NCBI GenBank assembly: GCA_004010275.1
Contig: RBWT01000018.1
Coordinates: 1-61,824, forward strand
Origin: Streptomyces huasconensis
Lineage (GTDB): Bacteria > Actinomycetota > Actinomycetes > Streptomycetales > Streptomycetaceae
Length of the DNA: 61,824 nt
Direction of reading: 5' to 3'
The notes under the pieces were generated by a model. The model made no database searches. It worked only from the letters and a program-made list of their open reading frames with translations, and was not told the DNA's origin. How positions within the stretch are numbered: the stretch's first letter is position 1; each line of letters begins with the position of its first letter. The position numbers and the translations under genes are program-made. Positions 27,527 to 36,242 of this stretch are shown here, in pieces.

Positions 27527-28078
27527 ATGGTGACGAAGACATATGCGGCGCTGCTGCGCGGCATCAACGTGAGCGGCCACAAGAAGGTGCCGATGGCCCG
27601 GCTCCGCGTGCTCCTGGGGGGGCTCGGGCACGGCGGCGTACAGACGTATCTGCAGAGCGGCAACGCCGTCTTCACGGCGGCCCACGGGGACGAGGAGTCG
27701 CTCGCGGCGCAGCTCGGGGCGGCGATCGCGGAGGAGTTCGGCTTCGCCGTGGATGTCCTGGTGCGGGACGGCGCGTATCTGCGGGCGGTGGCGGACGCCT
27801 GCCCCTTCCCGGCTGCCACCCTTGAGGCCAAGCAGCTCCACGTCACCTACTTCTCCGCACCGGTCGACGCGGAACGTTTTGACACCATAGACCAAAGCGC
27901 GTACCTGCCCGAGGAGTTCAGACTCGGCGACCGCGTCCTCTATCTCTACGCGCCCGACGGGCTCGGCCGCTCCAAGCTCGCCGCACAGCTCTCGCGGCCC
28001 GGCCTGACCAAGGGCCTCGTCGCCACCACCCGCAACTGGAACACCGTCACCCGGCTCGTGGAGATGACCCGTGACTGA
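27527..28078 (+). CDS. DUF1697 family protein
   Basis: 183 aa. The N-terminus TYAALLRGINVSGHKKVPMA and the segment VQTYLQSGNAVFTA are diagnostic of DUF1697, a cytoplasmic family with an alpha/beta ferredoxin-like fold and no settled activity. The C-terminal RSKLAAQLSRPGLTKG, then TTRNWNTVTRLVEM, is also conserved. Start ATG 27527. The stop overlaps the start of the next gene by 8 bp, so the two are likely cotranslated. Confidence 0.9.
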   Translation: MVTKTYAALLRGINVSGHKKVPMARLRVLLGGLGHGGVQTYLQSGNAVFTAAHGDEESLAAQLGAAIAEEFGFAVDVLVRDGAYLRAVADACPFPAATLEAKQLHVTYFSAPVDAERFDTIDQSAYLPEEFRLGDRVLYLYAPDGLGRSKLAAQLSRPGLTKGLVATTRNWNTVTRLVEMTRD

Positions 28079-28439
28079 CCGTACCCCCGCCGTGGCAGCC
28101 GCCATCGAGGGCGAACTGCGCCTTCTGGACCCCGAGGTGCGCGCCTCGCCCGACCTCTTCGGGGCGCTGCTGCACCCCGAGTTCACCGAGTTCGGGGCAT
28201 CCGGGACACGCTGGGACCGGAACTCGATCGTACGGGTCCTCGCGGCCGCCCCCGAGCCCGCGAGCCGCCCCACGACGACCTCGCACATGCGGGGCGTCCA
28301 GCTCGCCGACGACCTGGTGCACCTCACCTTCGACACGGACGACAACGGCCGCCACGCGCACCGCAGTTCACTGTGGCGACGCACGGACGACGGGTGGCGG
28401 CTCTGGTTCCACCAGGGGACGCCGTTCACCGAAGGCTGA
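28071..28439 (+). CDS. DUF4440 / NTF2-like protein
   Basis: 122 aa. A cone-shaped NTF2-like fold is suggested by the N-terminal helix AAAIEGELRLLDPEVRASPD, then LLHPEFTEFGASGTRWDRNS, and the terminal strands HRSSLWRRTDDGWRLWFHQG, typical of the DUF4440 group. Such proteins are small enzymes or binding proteins; no catalytic residue can be assigned. Start GTG 28071 overlaps the DUF1697 gene, so translational coupling is expected. Confidence 0.85.
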   Translation: MTDRTPAVAAAIEGELRLLDPEVRASPDLFGALLHPEFTEFGASGTRWDRNSIVRVLAAAPEPASRPTTTSHMRGVQLADDLVHLTFDTDDNGRHAHRSSLWRRTDDGWRLWFHQGTPFTEG

Positions 28440-28455
28440 GAGGCGCGGGGCGGTC

Positions 28456-28986
28456 TCAGCCGCCGACGGGCGGCGGCGCGGCCGGCCGGGAGGTGAGCAG
28501 CAGGGTGGTCCTGCCGTTGTCCTCGGGCACCGTACGGTCCTGCGTGTAGCCGAGCCGCTTGAGGACGGCGAGGGAGGCGGTGTTCTCCGAGTCCACGGTC
28601 GCGTGCACCTCGGCGAGCCCCAGCGTCTCGTGGCCGTACGCCGTCAAAAGCTGCGCCAGCTCGGTCCCGAGCCCGAGCCCCCAGCTCTCCCTGGTCAGCC
28701 CGTAGACGATCTCGTGACCGTCGAGCCAGCTCTCCGGGGAGGGCTTGATCTCGGCGTGCCCCACATAGCGCCCCGCGTACCGAACCGCCCAGACGGGAAA
28801 GCGCTCCTCGGCGTAGACGAGACTGAATATCCGCCCGAACAGAGCCCGGTCCTCGGCGGCACTCTGCACCCCGTCCCCGAACCAGCGGCCCACCGCCGCG
28901 TCCTGGAACAGCGCGACAAAGTGCGGCTCATCGGCGGCGACATAAGCCGAGAGCAAGAGACGTTCGGACCGCAGTTCGGGTGTCAT
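28456..28986 (-). CDS. GNAT family N-acetyltransferase
   Basis: 176 aa. The N-terminus LRSERLLLSAYVAADEPHFV is typical of RimJ/RimL-like acetyltransferases. The acetyl-CoA loop is in LTRESWGLGLGTELAQLL, and motif B is VDSENTASLAVLKRLGYTQD. It transfers acetyl from acetyl-CoA to an amine, perhaps a protein N-terminus or a small molecule. ATG 28986 is preferred over an upstream in-frame start because homologues begin near MTPELRSERL. It converges with the DUF4440 gene. Confidence 0.88.
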   Translation of the reverse strand: MTPELRSERLLLSAYVAADEPHFVALFQDAAVGRWFGDGVQSAAEDRALFGRIFSLVYAEERFPVWAVRYAGRYVGHAEIKPSPESWLDGHEIVYGLTRESWGLGLGTELAQLLTAYGHETLGLAEVHATVDSENTASLAVLKRLGYTQDRTVPEDNGRTTLLLTSRPAAPPPVGG

Positions 28987-29061
28987 CCGCGAGACGGTAG
29001 GGGGAGGGACGGGCCGGGGCAAGCGGTTTCACCGCGCCCTGTGGTCACCGGGCCGCGCCTT

Positions 29062-29919
29062 TCACCCCACCACCCGCGGCAACCCGATCGGATTGGGAAA
29101 CGGCATGATGCCGGAGTTCACGATGGCGCGGGACGCCGGGTGGAGGGCCTTCAGGAGGGTGTCCGTCGTGGGGGTGGGGAGGGGGCGCAGGAGGCGGTCC
29201 GTCAGGCGGTCCGTGTCGTCCTCCACCGACTCGCGTTCCGTCAGGCCCCGTTCGGTCACCCGGCCCGCCGCGTCGATCAGGCCCCGGCCGCGCAGGCGGT
29301 CCGCCGCGGTGTGCCACTCCTCCTCGGTCCAGCCGCGGTCCTGCCGGATGCGGGACGCGTCGACCCGGCCGGTCGCGGCGGCCAGGGCGAGGGCCTCGCG
29401 GGCGTCCAGGCCGTGGTCGGCGAGGACCGCGATGTGGGCGTCGCCGCGGAACTCCCGTACGCACGTGACTAGTTGCCAGAGGCGTTCGACCGGGTCCACG
29501 CGGTCCGTCAGGTCGCGGTTGGCGGCGAAGAGCGGACGGGCCAGTGGGGGAGCCTCCTCGACCAGGGCCGTCAGAGGGCCGTTGGCGGAGGTCGTCAACA
29601 CCGCGATGTCCGGCACCAGTTGGCGCAGCGCGCGCGCCGCCAGGCGGGCCCGCTCCTCGACCACGCGGTCCGGTGAGGCGTACTCCCAGGCCGACGGCAG
29701 GGCGCGCGCCACCATGGCCGGCGCGAAGACACCGAGCGCCGCCGTGGCGACACCGGGCCCCACGCGGCCCATCGGCGCGGTGCGGGCGGCGAAGTACCCC
29801 ATCCAGAAGCCCTTGAGGCCCACCGCCCGGCCGAGGCGGCGGCAGCGCTCGTCGAAGTAGATCACCGCGTGCAGGGGTTCGGTCCGCAGCCAGAGCGTGC
29901 GGGAACGACTCGGGGTCAT
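29062..29919 (-). CDS. SCO6745 family protein
   Basis: 285 aa. Matches the actinobacterial SCO6745 family: HAVIYFDERCRRLGRAVGL, then YFAARTAPMGRVGPGVATAA, and ALPSAWEYASPDRVVEERAR. The C-terminal part (RIRQDRGWTEEEWHTAADRL, then RGLIDAAGRVTERGL) looks like a winged helix of the MarR type. Function is not established; the family has been described as helix-turn-helix-like. ATG 29919 lies 11 bp after the stop of the chelatase gene, so it may be the last gene of the sulfur operon transcript. Confidence 0.75.
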   Translation of the reverse strand: MTPSRSRTLWLRTEPLHAVIYFDERCRRLGRAVGLKGFWMGYFAARTAPMGRVGPGVATAALGVFAPAMVARALPSAWEYASPDRVVEERARLAARALRQLVPDIAVLTTSANGPLTALVEEAPPLARPLFAANRDLTDRVDPVERLWQLVTCVREFRGDAHIAVLADHGLDAREALALAAATGRVDASRIRQDRGWTEEEWHTAADRLRGRGLIDAAGRVTERGLTERESVEDDTDRLTDRLLRPLPTPTTDTLLKALHPASRAIVNSGIMPFPNPIGLPRVVG

Positions 29920-29930
29920 GAACCCACAAG

Positions 29931-30716
29931 CTAGGCCAGTGCGGGAATCCGCGCCAGAGGAGCAACAGGGCAGGTGTCCGGCGCGTACGCCTCGTCGTAG
30001 CGCCGCACGAGCAGCCGGGCCACCGCCGGCGCGGGGCCGAGCACGTCCGCCAGTACGTCGGCCTCGGTGGCGCCCCGCGCGATGCGGTCCGGCAGGAAGC
30101 CGGGCGCGAGGACATAAGGCGCGACGGCCACCCGCCGCACCCCCGGTACGTCGCGCAGCGCGCGCACCGCGTCTTCCGTGCGCGGCAGGGATGCGGAGGC
30201 GAACGCAGGCCGCACGGCGCACCAACCGGTGTGCCGCCACTCCCGCGCGATATCAGCGATCACTGCGATCGCCTCCGGGTCGGAGGACCCCGCCGAGGCC
30301 AGCACGACCCCGGTCGAGGACTTGTCGGCGGGGTCGAGCCCCGCCTCGTACAGCCGCTGCTCCAGAGCGGACAGGAGCAGGGGCGACGGGCCGAGGACCG
30401 GTGCCCGGCGGACGCGCAGGGAGGCGGGGGCCTCCCGCAGCACCGACGGGATGTCGGCCTTCGCGTGGAACGCGCGCGTCAGGAGGAGAGGGAGCGCCAC
30501 GACGTCCCGTATGCCTTCCGCCGCGAGCCGCTCCAACGCGGCCGGGACGGAAGGGGTGTTGAAGTCCAGGAAGGCCGTCTCCACCCGCAGCCCCGGGCGC
30601 AGCGACCGCACCCGCCGTGCCAGCGCGTGCACGGTCGTGGCGTGCCGCGGGTCGCGGCTGCCGTGGGCGATGACCAGGAGCACGGGGCGGTGCGGGGCGA
30701 CAGTGGCGCGGCGCAT
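29931..30716 (-). CDS. Sirohydrochlorin chelatase (CbiX/SirB type)
   Basis: 261 aa with two tandem CbiX-like halves. The first has the metal-binding His in LLVIAHGSRDPRHATTVH and a second His in LLLTRAFHAKADIPSVLR, the typical class II chelatase arrangement. It inserts iron (or cobalt) into sirohydrochlorin. Because it ends the sulfur operon, 6 bp after the permease gene, the likely product is siroheme for the sulfite reductase encoded at the front of the operon. Cytoplasmic. Confidence 0.88.
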   Translation of the reverse strand: MRRATVAPHRPVLLVIAHGSRDPRHATTVHALARRVRSLRPGLRVETAFLDFNTPSVPAALERLAAEGIRDVVALPLLLTRAFHAKADIPSVLREAPASLRVRRAPVLGPSPLLLSALEQRLYEAGLDPADKSSTGVVLASAGSSDPEAIAVIADIAREWRHTGWCAVRPAFASASLPRTEDAVRALRDVPGVRRVAVAPYVLAPGFLPDRIARGATEADVLADVLGPAPAVARLLVRRYDEAYAPDTCPVAPLARIPALA

Positions 30717-30722
30717 GGCGGG

Positions 30723-31660
30723 TCAGCTCTTCACGAGGAGCCCGCGGCCGCGCAGCACGCGCCGCTCCAGCGGGCTGAAGATGAGCAGGTCGACGGCGAT
30801 GCCGACGATCAGGATGAGGAAGATGGCGAGGAAGATCATCGGCATGGAGCTGGCGTTGCGGCCGTTCTCCAGGAGCTGGCCGAGGCCCACGCCCAGCTCC
30901 GGCGAGGACGCGATGATCTCGGCGGCCATCAGCGAGCGCCAGGAGAACGCCCAGCCCTGCTTGAGGCCCGCGAGATAGCCGGGCAGCGCGGCCGGGAGCA
31001 CGATGTGCCAGGTGTGCCGCAGCCCGCTCGCGCCGAGCGTGCGGCCCGCGCGCAGGAACAGCGGCGGCACCTGGTCGACGCCCGACACCAGCCCGTTGGC
31101 GATGGAGGGCACCGCGCCGAGCAGGATCACCGCGTACATCATCTTGTTCTCCAGGCCCAGCCACAGCACCGCGGGCGGCACCCACGCCACCGACGGCAGC
31201 GACTGGAGTCCGGAGAGGATCGGGCCGATCGCGGCCCGGATGAACCGCACCCGGGCGACGATCAGGCCGAGCGGCGTGCCGATCACCAGGGCGAGCAGGA
31301 AGCCGAGCAGGCCGCGTGAGACGGATGTCCAGATGTAGTCGAGGAGCGTGCCCGCAAGCCACGCGTCGCGCACCTCGTCCCACACCGCGGACGGCGACGG
31401 CAGCTTGCTCGGGTCGTCGACGACGTCGAAGGAGACCAGCGCCTGCCAGACCACCAGGACCAGCAGCACCGCGGTGAGCGGCGGCAGCACCTTCTGCGTC
31501 AGGACCTGGCGCACCGGCGTGCGGGCGGGCCCGGCGGCCGTCTCCAGGGCGTCGAGGCCGCCTCCAGGCCGGCGAGGTCCTGGCCGTCCGCGGGCTGCTT
31601 GCGCGCGCCCCCGGGCGCCATCGTCCCGGCATCCGGACCGGTCGTCTCAGTGCTGGCCAT
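30723..31660 (-). CDS. ssuC: Sulfonate/taurine ABC transporter permease
   Basis: About 312 aa with six helices. The ATPase-contact loop is PLFLRAGRTLGASGLRHTWH, typical of the SsuC/TauC/NrtB group, followed by AALPGYLAGLKQGWAFSWRS. The N-terminal about 45 residues (MASTETTGPDAGTMAPGGAR...) are hydrophilic. Start ATG 31660 overlaps the ATPase gene by 14 bp. One frame break near 31562 fits one lost base. Imports an organosulfur compound or related anion with the next two genes; substrate inferred from operon context. Confidence 0.87.
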
Positions 31661-32438
31661 GGCGGCGGATCTCCCCACGCAGTTGTTCGGTGATCTCGAC
31701 GGACAGTTCCGCCACGGCGGAGTCCTCGATGCGGCGCGGGTGCGGGATGCCGACCCGCCACTCGTGCGCCACCGGGCCGGGACGCGACGAGAGGAGCACC
31801 ACGCGCTGGGGCGAGGCGCAGGCCTCGCGGACGTTGTGCGTGACGAAGAGGACCGAGACGTTCGTCTCGCTCCAGACCCGGGTCAGCTCGTCGTGCAGCA
31901 CGTCGCGGGTGATCGCGTCGAGCGCCGCGAACGGCTCGTCCATCAGCAGGAGCCGGCTGTCCTGCGCCAGGGCACGCGCCAGCGCCACGCGCTGACGCAT
32001 GCCGCCGGACAGCTCGTGCACCCGCTTGCGGTACGCGCCGTGCAGCCGCACCAGTTCGAGCAGTTCCTCGGCCCGCGGGCGGCGCTCCGCCTTCGGCACG
32101 CCGCGCAGCTTCAGGGCGAGTTCGATGTTCTTGCCCGCGGTCAGCCACGGGAAGAGCGCGTGCTCCTGGAACATCAGGGCCGGGCGGCCGTCGGTCGTGA
32201 TGGCGCCCGCCGACGGCTTGTCGAGCCCGGCGACCAGGTTGAGCAGCGTCGACTTCCCGCAGCCCGAGGCCCCGAGGAGGGTGACGAACTCGCCCGGCGC
32301 GACATCGAGCGTGATGTCGTCGAGGACGAGCTGTGACCCGGCGGGTCCGCCGAAGGACTTCGAGACGTGCTCGATCCTGGCGGCGTGCGTGGTCGCGGGG
32401 CTGATGTCCTCCGCGGCCTTGGCGAGAGCGGTCGCCAT
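31647..32438 (-). CDS. ssuB: Sulfonate/taurine ABC transporter ATPase
   Basis: 263 aa. Walker A is LLGASGCGKSTLLNLVAGLD, Q-loop MFQEHALFPW, signature HELSGGMRQRVALARALA, Walker B SRLLLMDEPFAALD, switch His in VLFVTHNVREA. Residues before and after match SsuB/TauB. The start is ATG 32438, with AGGAGG 8 nt upstream; the in-frame GTG at 32447 would overlap that site. It energises uptake by the adjacent permease and is translationally coupled to it. Cytoplasmic face of the membrane. Confidence 0.93.
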   Translation of the reverse strand: MATALAKAAEDISPATTHAARIEHVSKSFGGPAGSQLVLDDITLDVAPGEFVTLLGASGCGKSTLLNLVAGLDKPSAGAITTDGRPALMFQEHALFPWLTAGKNIELALKLRGVPKAERRPRAEELLELVRLHGAYRKRVHELSGGMRQRVALARALAQDSRLLLMDEPFAALDAITRDVLHDELTRVWSETNVSVLFVTHNVREACASPQRVVLLSSRPGPVAHEWRVGIPHPRRIEDSAVAELSVEITEQLRGEIRRHGQH

Positions 32439-32459
32439 GGTCGTCACCTCCTGGGAACT

Positions 32460-32503
32460 CAGGAACTCGGGAACTCGGGGATTCGGGGATTCGGGAACTC
32501 GAC
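32460..32503. repeat. 8-9-bp degenerate tandem repeat
   Basis: About five units of GGAACTCGG or GGATTCGGG lie head to tail in the 81-bp gap between the binding-protein and ATPase genes. It is read through by the operon transcript. No function evident. Confidence 0.75.
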
Positions 32504-32519
32504 GTCTGTGGTGTACGGG

Positions 32520-33623
32520 CTACTTGACGCCGAGGCCGGCGTCGTCGACCGGGGACTTGCCCGCGGCCCGCAGGACCTTGTTCAGCGGCCGGAGGTCGTA
32601 GATGCCCCGCAGATCCGGCTTCTCCAGGAGGCCGGCCTTGACCGCGTGGTCCGCCTCCGCCTCCAGCGTCGCGGCCAGCGGGTCGTCGGTCGTCCGGATG
32701 GACTTCCACGCCGGGTCGAGCACCTCGGCGGGCAGCGCCTTCCCGGAGTCCGCCTTGAGCTGGGCGTTCGCGGCGGCCTTCGCCTTGCCGGGGTTCTTCT
32801 CGATCCACGCGTTGGTCTTCACCGCGCCGCGCAGCACGGCCTCGACGGCCTTCGGGTGCTCCTTGAGGAAGCTCTGCTTCACGATGATGTTCGTGATCAC
32901 GAACTTCTTGTCCGGCCACAGGTCCGCCTCGTCGAGGAGGACCTCGCCGCCCTCGGCGACCAGCTTGGACGCGGTGGGCTCGGGCACCCACGCGCCGTCG
33001 ATGGAGCCGGACTTGTAGGCATCGGGGGTGATCTTGTTGTCGGTGCGGACCACCGACACGTCGCCCTTGCCGCTCTGCGCGTCGACGTTCCAGCCGCGCT
33101 CGGCGATCCAGTTGAGGAACGCCACGTCCTGGGTGTTGCCGAGCTGCGGTGTCGCGATCTTCTTGCCCTTGACGTCGTCCAGGGACTTGATCTTCTTGGG
33201 GTTCACCACGAGCTTGACGCCGCCGGAGGCCGAACCGCCGATGATGCGCAGGTTCTTCCCCGCCGACTTGGTGTAGCCGTTGATGGCGGGGGAGGGGCCG
33301 ATCCAGCCGATGTCGATCGAACCGGCGTTCAGCGCCTCGATCTCCGAGGGACCCGCGTTGAACTGCGAGTACTTCGCCTCCGTGCCCCCCAGCTCCTTCT
33401 GGAAGAGCCCCTCACGGTTGCCCACAAGGGCGGTGGCGTGGGTGAGGTTCGGGAAGTAGCCGATCCGCACGCTGTCCAGGCCGTCGATCTTCTTCGCGCC
33501 CGCGGCGATCTCGGCCTTGCCCTCGTTCTCGACCGACTCGGAGCCGTAGCCGCAGGCGCCGAGTGTCAGGGCCAGCAGGGGCAGCGCCAGCAGGGCGGCG
33601 CGTCGGATGCGTGGTGCAGGCAC
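32520..33623 (-). CDS. ssuA: Sulfonate/taurine-type substrate-binding lipoprotein
   Basis: 367 aa, intact. Signal peptide with lipobox LTLGAC gives a lipoprotein outside the membrane. The mature protein is an NMT1/SsuA-like binding protein: VRIGYFPNLTHATALVGNRE, then NAGPSEIEALNAGSIDIGWI, and VKGKKIATPQLGNTQDVAFL. The expected ligand is an aliphatic sulfonate or sulfate ester, inferred because it lies in the sulfur assimilation operon; nitrate and thiamine-precursor binders share the fold, so the ligand is not proven. Start ATG 33623. Confidence 0.9.
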   Translation of the reverse strand: MPAPRIRRAALLALPLLALTLGACGYGSESVENEGKAEIAAGAKKIDGLDSVRIGYFPNLTHATALVGNREGLFQKELGGTEAKYSQFNAGPSEIEALNAGSIDIGWIGPSPAINGYTKSAGKNLRIIGGSASGGVKLVVNPKKIKSLDDVKGKKIATPQLGNTQDVAFLNWIAERGWNVDAQSGKGDVSVVRTDNKITPDAYKSGSIDGAWVPEPTASKLVAEGGEVLLDEADLWPDKKFVITNIIVKQSFLKEHPKAVEAVLRGAVKTNAWIEKNPGKAKAAANAQLKADSGKALPAEVLDPAWKSIRTTDDPLAATLEAEADHAVKAGLLEKPDLRGIYDLRPLNKVLRAAGKSPVDDAGLGVK

Positions 33624-33712
33624 GGGAGGTGTTCCTCTCGTCGGCCCGGGCGCACGCCGTCAGGTCGTGGCCGGGAGGTCGGCAGGTCTTCGTCTTCGCG
33701 TACGTCGTACGG

Positions 33713-33737
33713 GGCCACCCCGCAGGACGGGGTGGCC
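33713..33737 (-). terminator. Intercistronic hairpin between cysN and ssuA
   Basis: GGCCACCCCG (33713-33722) and CGGGGTGGCC (33728-33737) are perfect 10-bp arms around a 5-nt loop. The hairpin lies 90 bp before the ssuA-like start in the same transcript direction. It may be a partial terminator or RNA-stability element that lowers transporter expression relative to the cys genes. Confidence 0.55.
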
Positions 33738-33763
33738 GTGGGCGCGCAGGCGGTGCGCGTACG

Positions 33764-33868
33764 TCAGCGCGCACATCGCGCGACCCCGCCCTGCCCGCTG
33801 CCGAGGGCGCCGCTGCCGATGCGGCCGCCCTCCTTCGCGAAGGTCGAGAACATGTCGAGGCGGGCCAT
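33764..33868 (-). CDS. Possible 34-aa ORF coupled to cysN
   Basis: ATG 33868 lies 1 nt after the cysN stop (TGA-C-ATG), the arrangement expected for reinitiation. The peptide begins MARLDMFSTFAKEGGRIGSG and continues Gly/Ala-rich to a stop at 33764. No domain, membrane segment or Cys cluster is present apart from one Cys near the end. It could be a small protein, a frame-broken fragment of something longer, or chance. I do not recognise it. Confidence 0.35.
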   Translation of the reverse strand: MARLDMFSTFAKEGGRIGSGALGSGQGGVARCAR

Positions 33869-33869
33869 G

Positions 33870-35213
33870 TCAGAAGTCCCAGCCCTCGTCGTCCGCGGCC
33901 GGGGCGGCCTCTTCGGCGGCGGTGGCGAACGCCTCGCCCGCCATGCCCGCCGCGAGCGTCGTGCCGTCGGCCGGGTCGATCAGGAGGAACGACCCGGAGC
34001 GCCGCGAGTCCGCGTAGGAGTCGAGCGCGAGCGGTTCGGCGGTACGGACCTTCACGCGCCCGATGTCGTTGGCGACGAGCCGGCCGGGCTCCGGGTGCTG
34101 GGAGAGGTCGTCCAGGGTCAGCCGCGAGGGGATCTCCTTGACGATCGCCTTGACCGTGCGGGTGGTGTGCTTGAGCAGCACCCGCTGGCCGACGTTGAGC
34201 GGCGTGTCGGCGACATGGCAGACCGTCGCCTCGATGTCCTGCGAGGTCGGCGGGGTGTCCCCGCTCGGCACGATCAGGTCGCCGCGTGAGATGTCGATGT
34301 CGTCCTCCAGGAGCAGGGTGATCGACTGCGGCGTCCACGCCACGTCCACCGCCTTGCCCAGCAGGTCGATCCCGGTGATCTTCGAGGTGCGGCCCGAGGG
34401 CAGGACGGTGACCGACTCGCCGACGCGGAAGGTGCCGGCGGCGATCTGCCCCGCGTAGCCGCGGTAGTCGGGGTGCTCGGCGGTCTGCGGGCGGATCACG
34501 TACTGCACGGGCAGCCGTGCGTGGCACGAGGTCAGGTCGTGGCTGACCGGGACCGTCTCCAGGTGCTCCAGGACGGTGGGGCCGCCGTACCAGTCCATGT
34601 TGGCGGACGGCTCGACGACATTGTCGCCGGCCAGCGCGGAGATGGGGATCGCGGTGATCTCCGGGACGCCCAACTCGCCCGCGTACGCGGTGAATTCCTC
34701 GGCGATCTCGGCGAAGACCCGCTCCTCGTACGCGACGAGGTCCATCTTGTTGACGGCGAGGACGACGTGCGGGACGCGCAGCAGGGCGGCGACCGCGGCG
34801 TGGCGGCGGGTCTGCTCGATGACGCCGTTGCGGGCGTCGACCAGGACGACGGCGAGGTCGGCCGTGGACGCACCGGTGACCATGTTCCGGGTGTACTGCA
34901 CGTGCCCGGGGGTGTCGGCGAGGATGAACCGGCGCCGGGCGGTGGCGAAGTAGCGGTAGGCCACGTCGATGGTGATGCCCTGCTCGCGCTCGGCGCGCAG
35001 GCCGTCGGTGAGCAGCGCCAGGTCCGGCGCGTCGGCGCCGCGGCTGGCGGAGACGCGCTCGACGGCCTCCAGCTGGTCGGTGAGGACCGACTTGGAGTCG
35101 TGCAGGAGCCGCCCGACCAGGGTGGACTTGCCGTCGTCGACGGACCCGGCGGTCGCGAAGCGCAGCAGTGTGGTCGCCGAGACGTCGGCGAACTGCTCGG
35201 TGGACGTGCTCAT
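33870..35213 (-). CDS. cysN: Sulfate adenylyltransferase subunit 1 (GTPase) CysN
   Basis: 447 aa, intact. GTPase motifs: G1 ATAGSVDDGKSTLVGRLLHD, G3 LADTPGHVQYTRNM, G4 LAVNKMDLVAY, then EF-Tu-like domains 2 and 3. With CysD it forms ATP sulfurylase, using GTP hydrolysis to drive formation of adenosine 5'-phosphosulfate from sulfate and ATP. No APS kinase domain is fused at the C-terminus; that activity is the separate cysC. Its start overlaps the cysD stop by one base (TAATG). Confidence 0.97.
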   Translation of the reverse strand: MSTSTEQFADVSATTLLRFATAGSVDDGKSTLVGRLLHDSKSVLTDQLEAVERVSASRGADAPDLALLTDGLRAEREQGITIDVAYRYFATARRRFILADTPGHVQYTRNMVTGASTADLAVVLVDARNGVIEQTRRHAAVAALLRVPHVVLAVNKMDLVAYEERVFAEIAEEFTAYAGELGVPEITAIPISALAGDNVVEPSANMDWYGGPTVLEHLETVPVSHDLTSCHARLPVQYVIRPQTAEHPDYRGYAGQIAAGTFRVGESVTVLPSGRTSKITGIDLLGKAVDVAWTPQSITLLLEDDIDISRGDLIVPSGDTPPTSQDIEATVCHVADTPLNVGQRVLLKHTTRTVKAIVKEIPSRLTLDDLSQHPEPGRLVANDIGRVKVRTAEPLALDSYADSRRSGSFLLIDPADGTTLAAGMAGEAFATAAEEAAPAADDEGWDF

Positions 35214-36151
35214 TAGAAGTACCCTTCGCGCTTGCGGTCTTCCATCGCGGCCTCGGACAGCTTGTCGTCGGCCCGGGTCGCCCCGCGCTCGGTCAGGCGG
35301 GAGGCGGCGATCTCGGCGATGACGGCGTCCAGCGTGGTGGCGTCGGAGTCGACGGCGCCGGTGCAGGACATGTCGCCCACCGTGCGGTAGCGGATCAGCC
35401 GCTTCTCCACGGTCTCACCGTCCTTGGGGCCGCCCCACTCGCCCGCGGTCAGCCACATCCCCGAGCGCTTGAACACCTCCCGCTCGTGCGCGAAGTAGAT
35501 CTGCGGCAGCTCGATGTCCTCGCGGGCGATGTACTGCCACACGTCCAGCTCGGTCCAGTTGGACAGCGGGAAGACGCGGACGTGCTCGCCGGGGGCGTGG
35601 CGGCCGTTGTAGAGCTGCCACAGCTCGGGGCGCTGGCGGCGCGGGTCCCACTGCGAGAACTCATCCCGCAGCGAGAACACCCGCTCCTTGGCGCGCGCCT
35701 TCTCCTCGTCGCGCCGTCCGCCGCCGAAGACCGCGTCGAACTTCTCGCTCTGGATCTTCTCGGTGAGCGGCACGGTCTGGAGCGGATTGCGGGTCCCGTC
35801 GGGGCGCTCGCGCAGCTTTCCGGCGTCGATGTACTCCTGCACGGACGCGACGTGCAGCCGCAGCCCGTGCCGGGCCACCGCCCGGTCGCGGTACTCGATG
35901 ACCTCGGGGAAGTTGTGCCCGGTGTCCACGTGCAGCAGCGAGAAGGGGACGGACGCGGGGGCGAACGCCTTCAGCGCCAGGTGCAGCATGACGATGGAGT
36001 CCTTGCCGCCGGAGAAGAGGATCACCGGCCGCTCGAACTCGCCCGCCACCTCGCGGAATATGTGCACCGCCTCGGACTCCAGGGCGTCCAGGTGGCTGAG
36101 GGCGTAGGGGCTGCTGGTGCCCTCGCCGGTCGTCGTGGCGACGGTCGTCAT
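35213..36151 (-). CDS. cysD: Sulfate adenylyltransferase subunit 2 CysD
   Basis: 312 aa, intact. PP-loop of the ATP-pyrophosphatase fold: VILFSGGKDSIVMLHLALKA. Further conserved blocks are LLHVDTGHNFPEVIEYRD, VFGGGRRDEEKARAKERVFS and FPLSNWTELDVWQYI. It catalyses adenylation of sulfate in complex with CysN. Start ATG 36151 has GAAAGGGG upstream. A 91-bp gap separates it from cysC, the only sizeable gap among the cys genes, and could hold an internal promoter or processing site. Confidence 0.97.
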   Translation of the reverse strand: MTTVATTTGEGTSSPYALSHLDALESEAVHIFREVAGEFERPVILFSGGKDSIVMLHLALKAFAPASVPFSLLHVDTGHNFPEVIEYRDRAVARHGLRLHVASVQEYIDAGKLRERPDGTRNPLQTVPLTEKIQSEKFDAVFGGGRRDEEKARAKERVFSLRDEFSQWDPRRQRPELWQLYNGRHAPGEHVRVFPLSNWTELDVWQYIAREDIELPQIYFAHEREVFKRSGMWLTAGEWGGPKDGETVEKRLIRYRTVGDMSCTGAVDSDATTLDAVIAEIAASRLTERGATRADDKLSEAAMEDRKREGYF

Positions 36152-36242
36152 GCCGCACCCCTTTCGTTCGCTTCTCCGCCTGCACGGCGCAGAGGCGCGG
36201 GACTCGTGGTCGTCCGCGGCCGGGCGGCCGCGCATGCGTCGC

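Noticed and set aside
30253..32991. 900-codon frame on the minus strand
   Set aside because: It is an alternative frame across the ABC transporter genes with biased composition. The real genes have Walker motifs, lipobox and permease loops.
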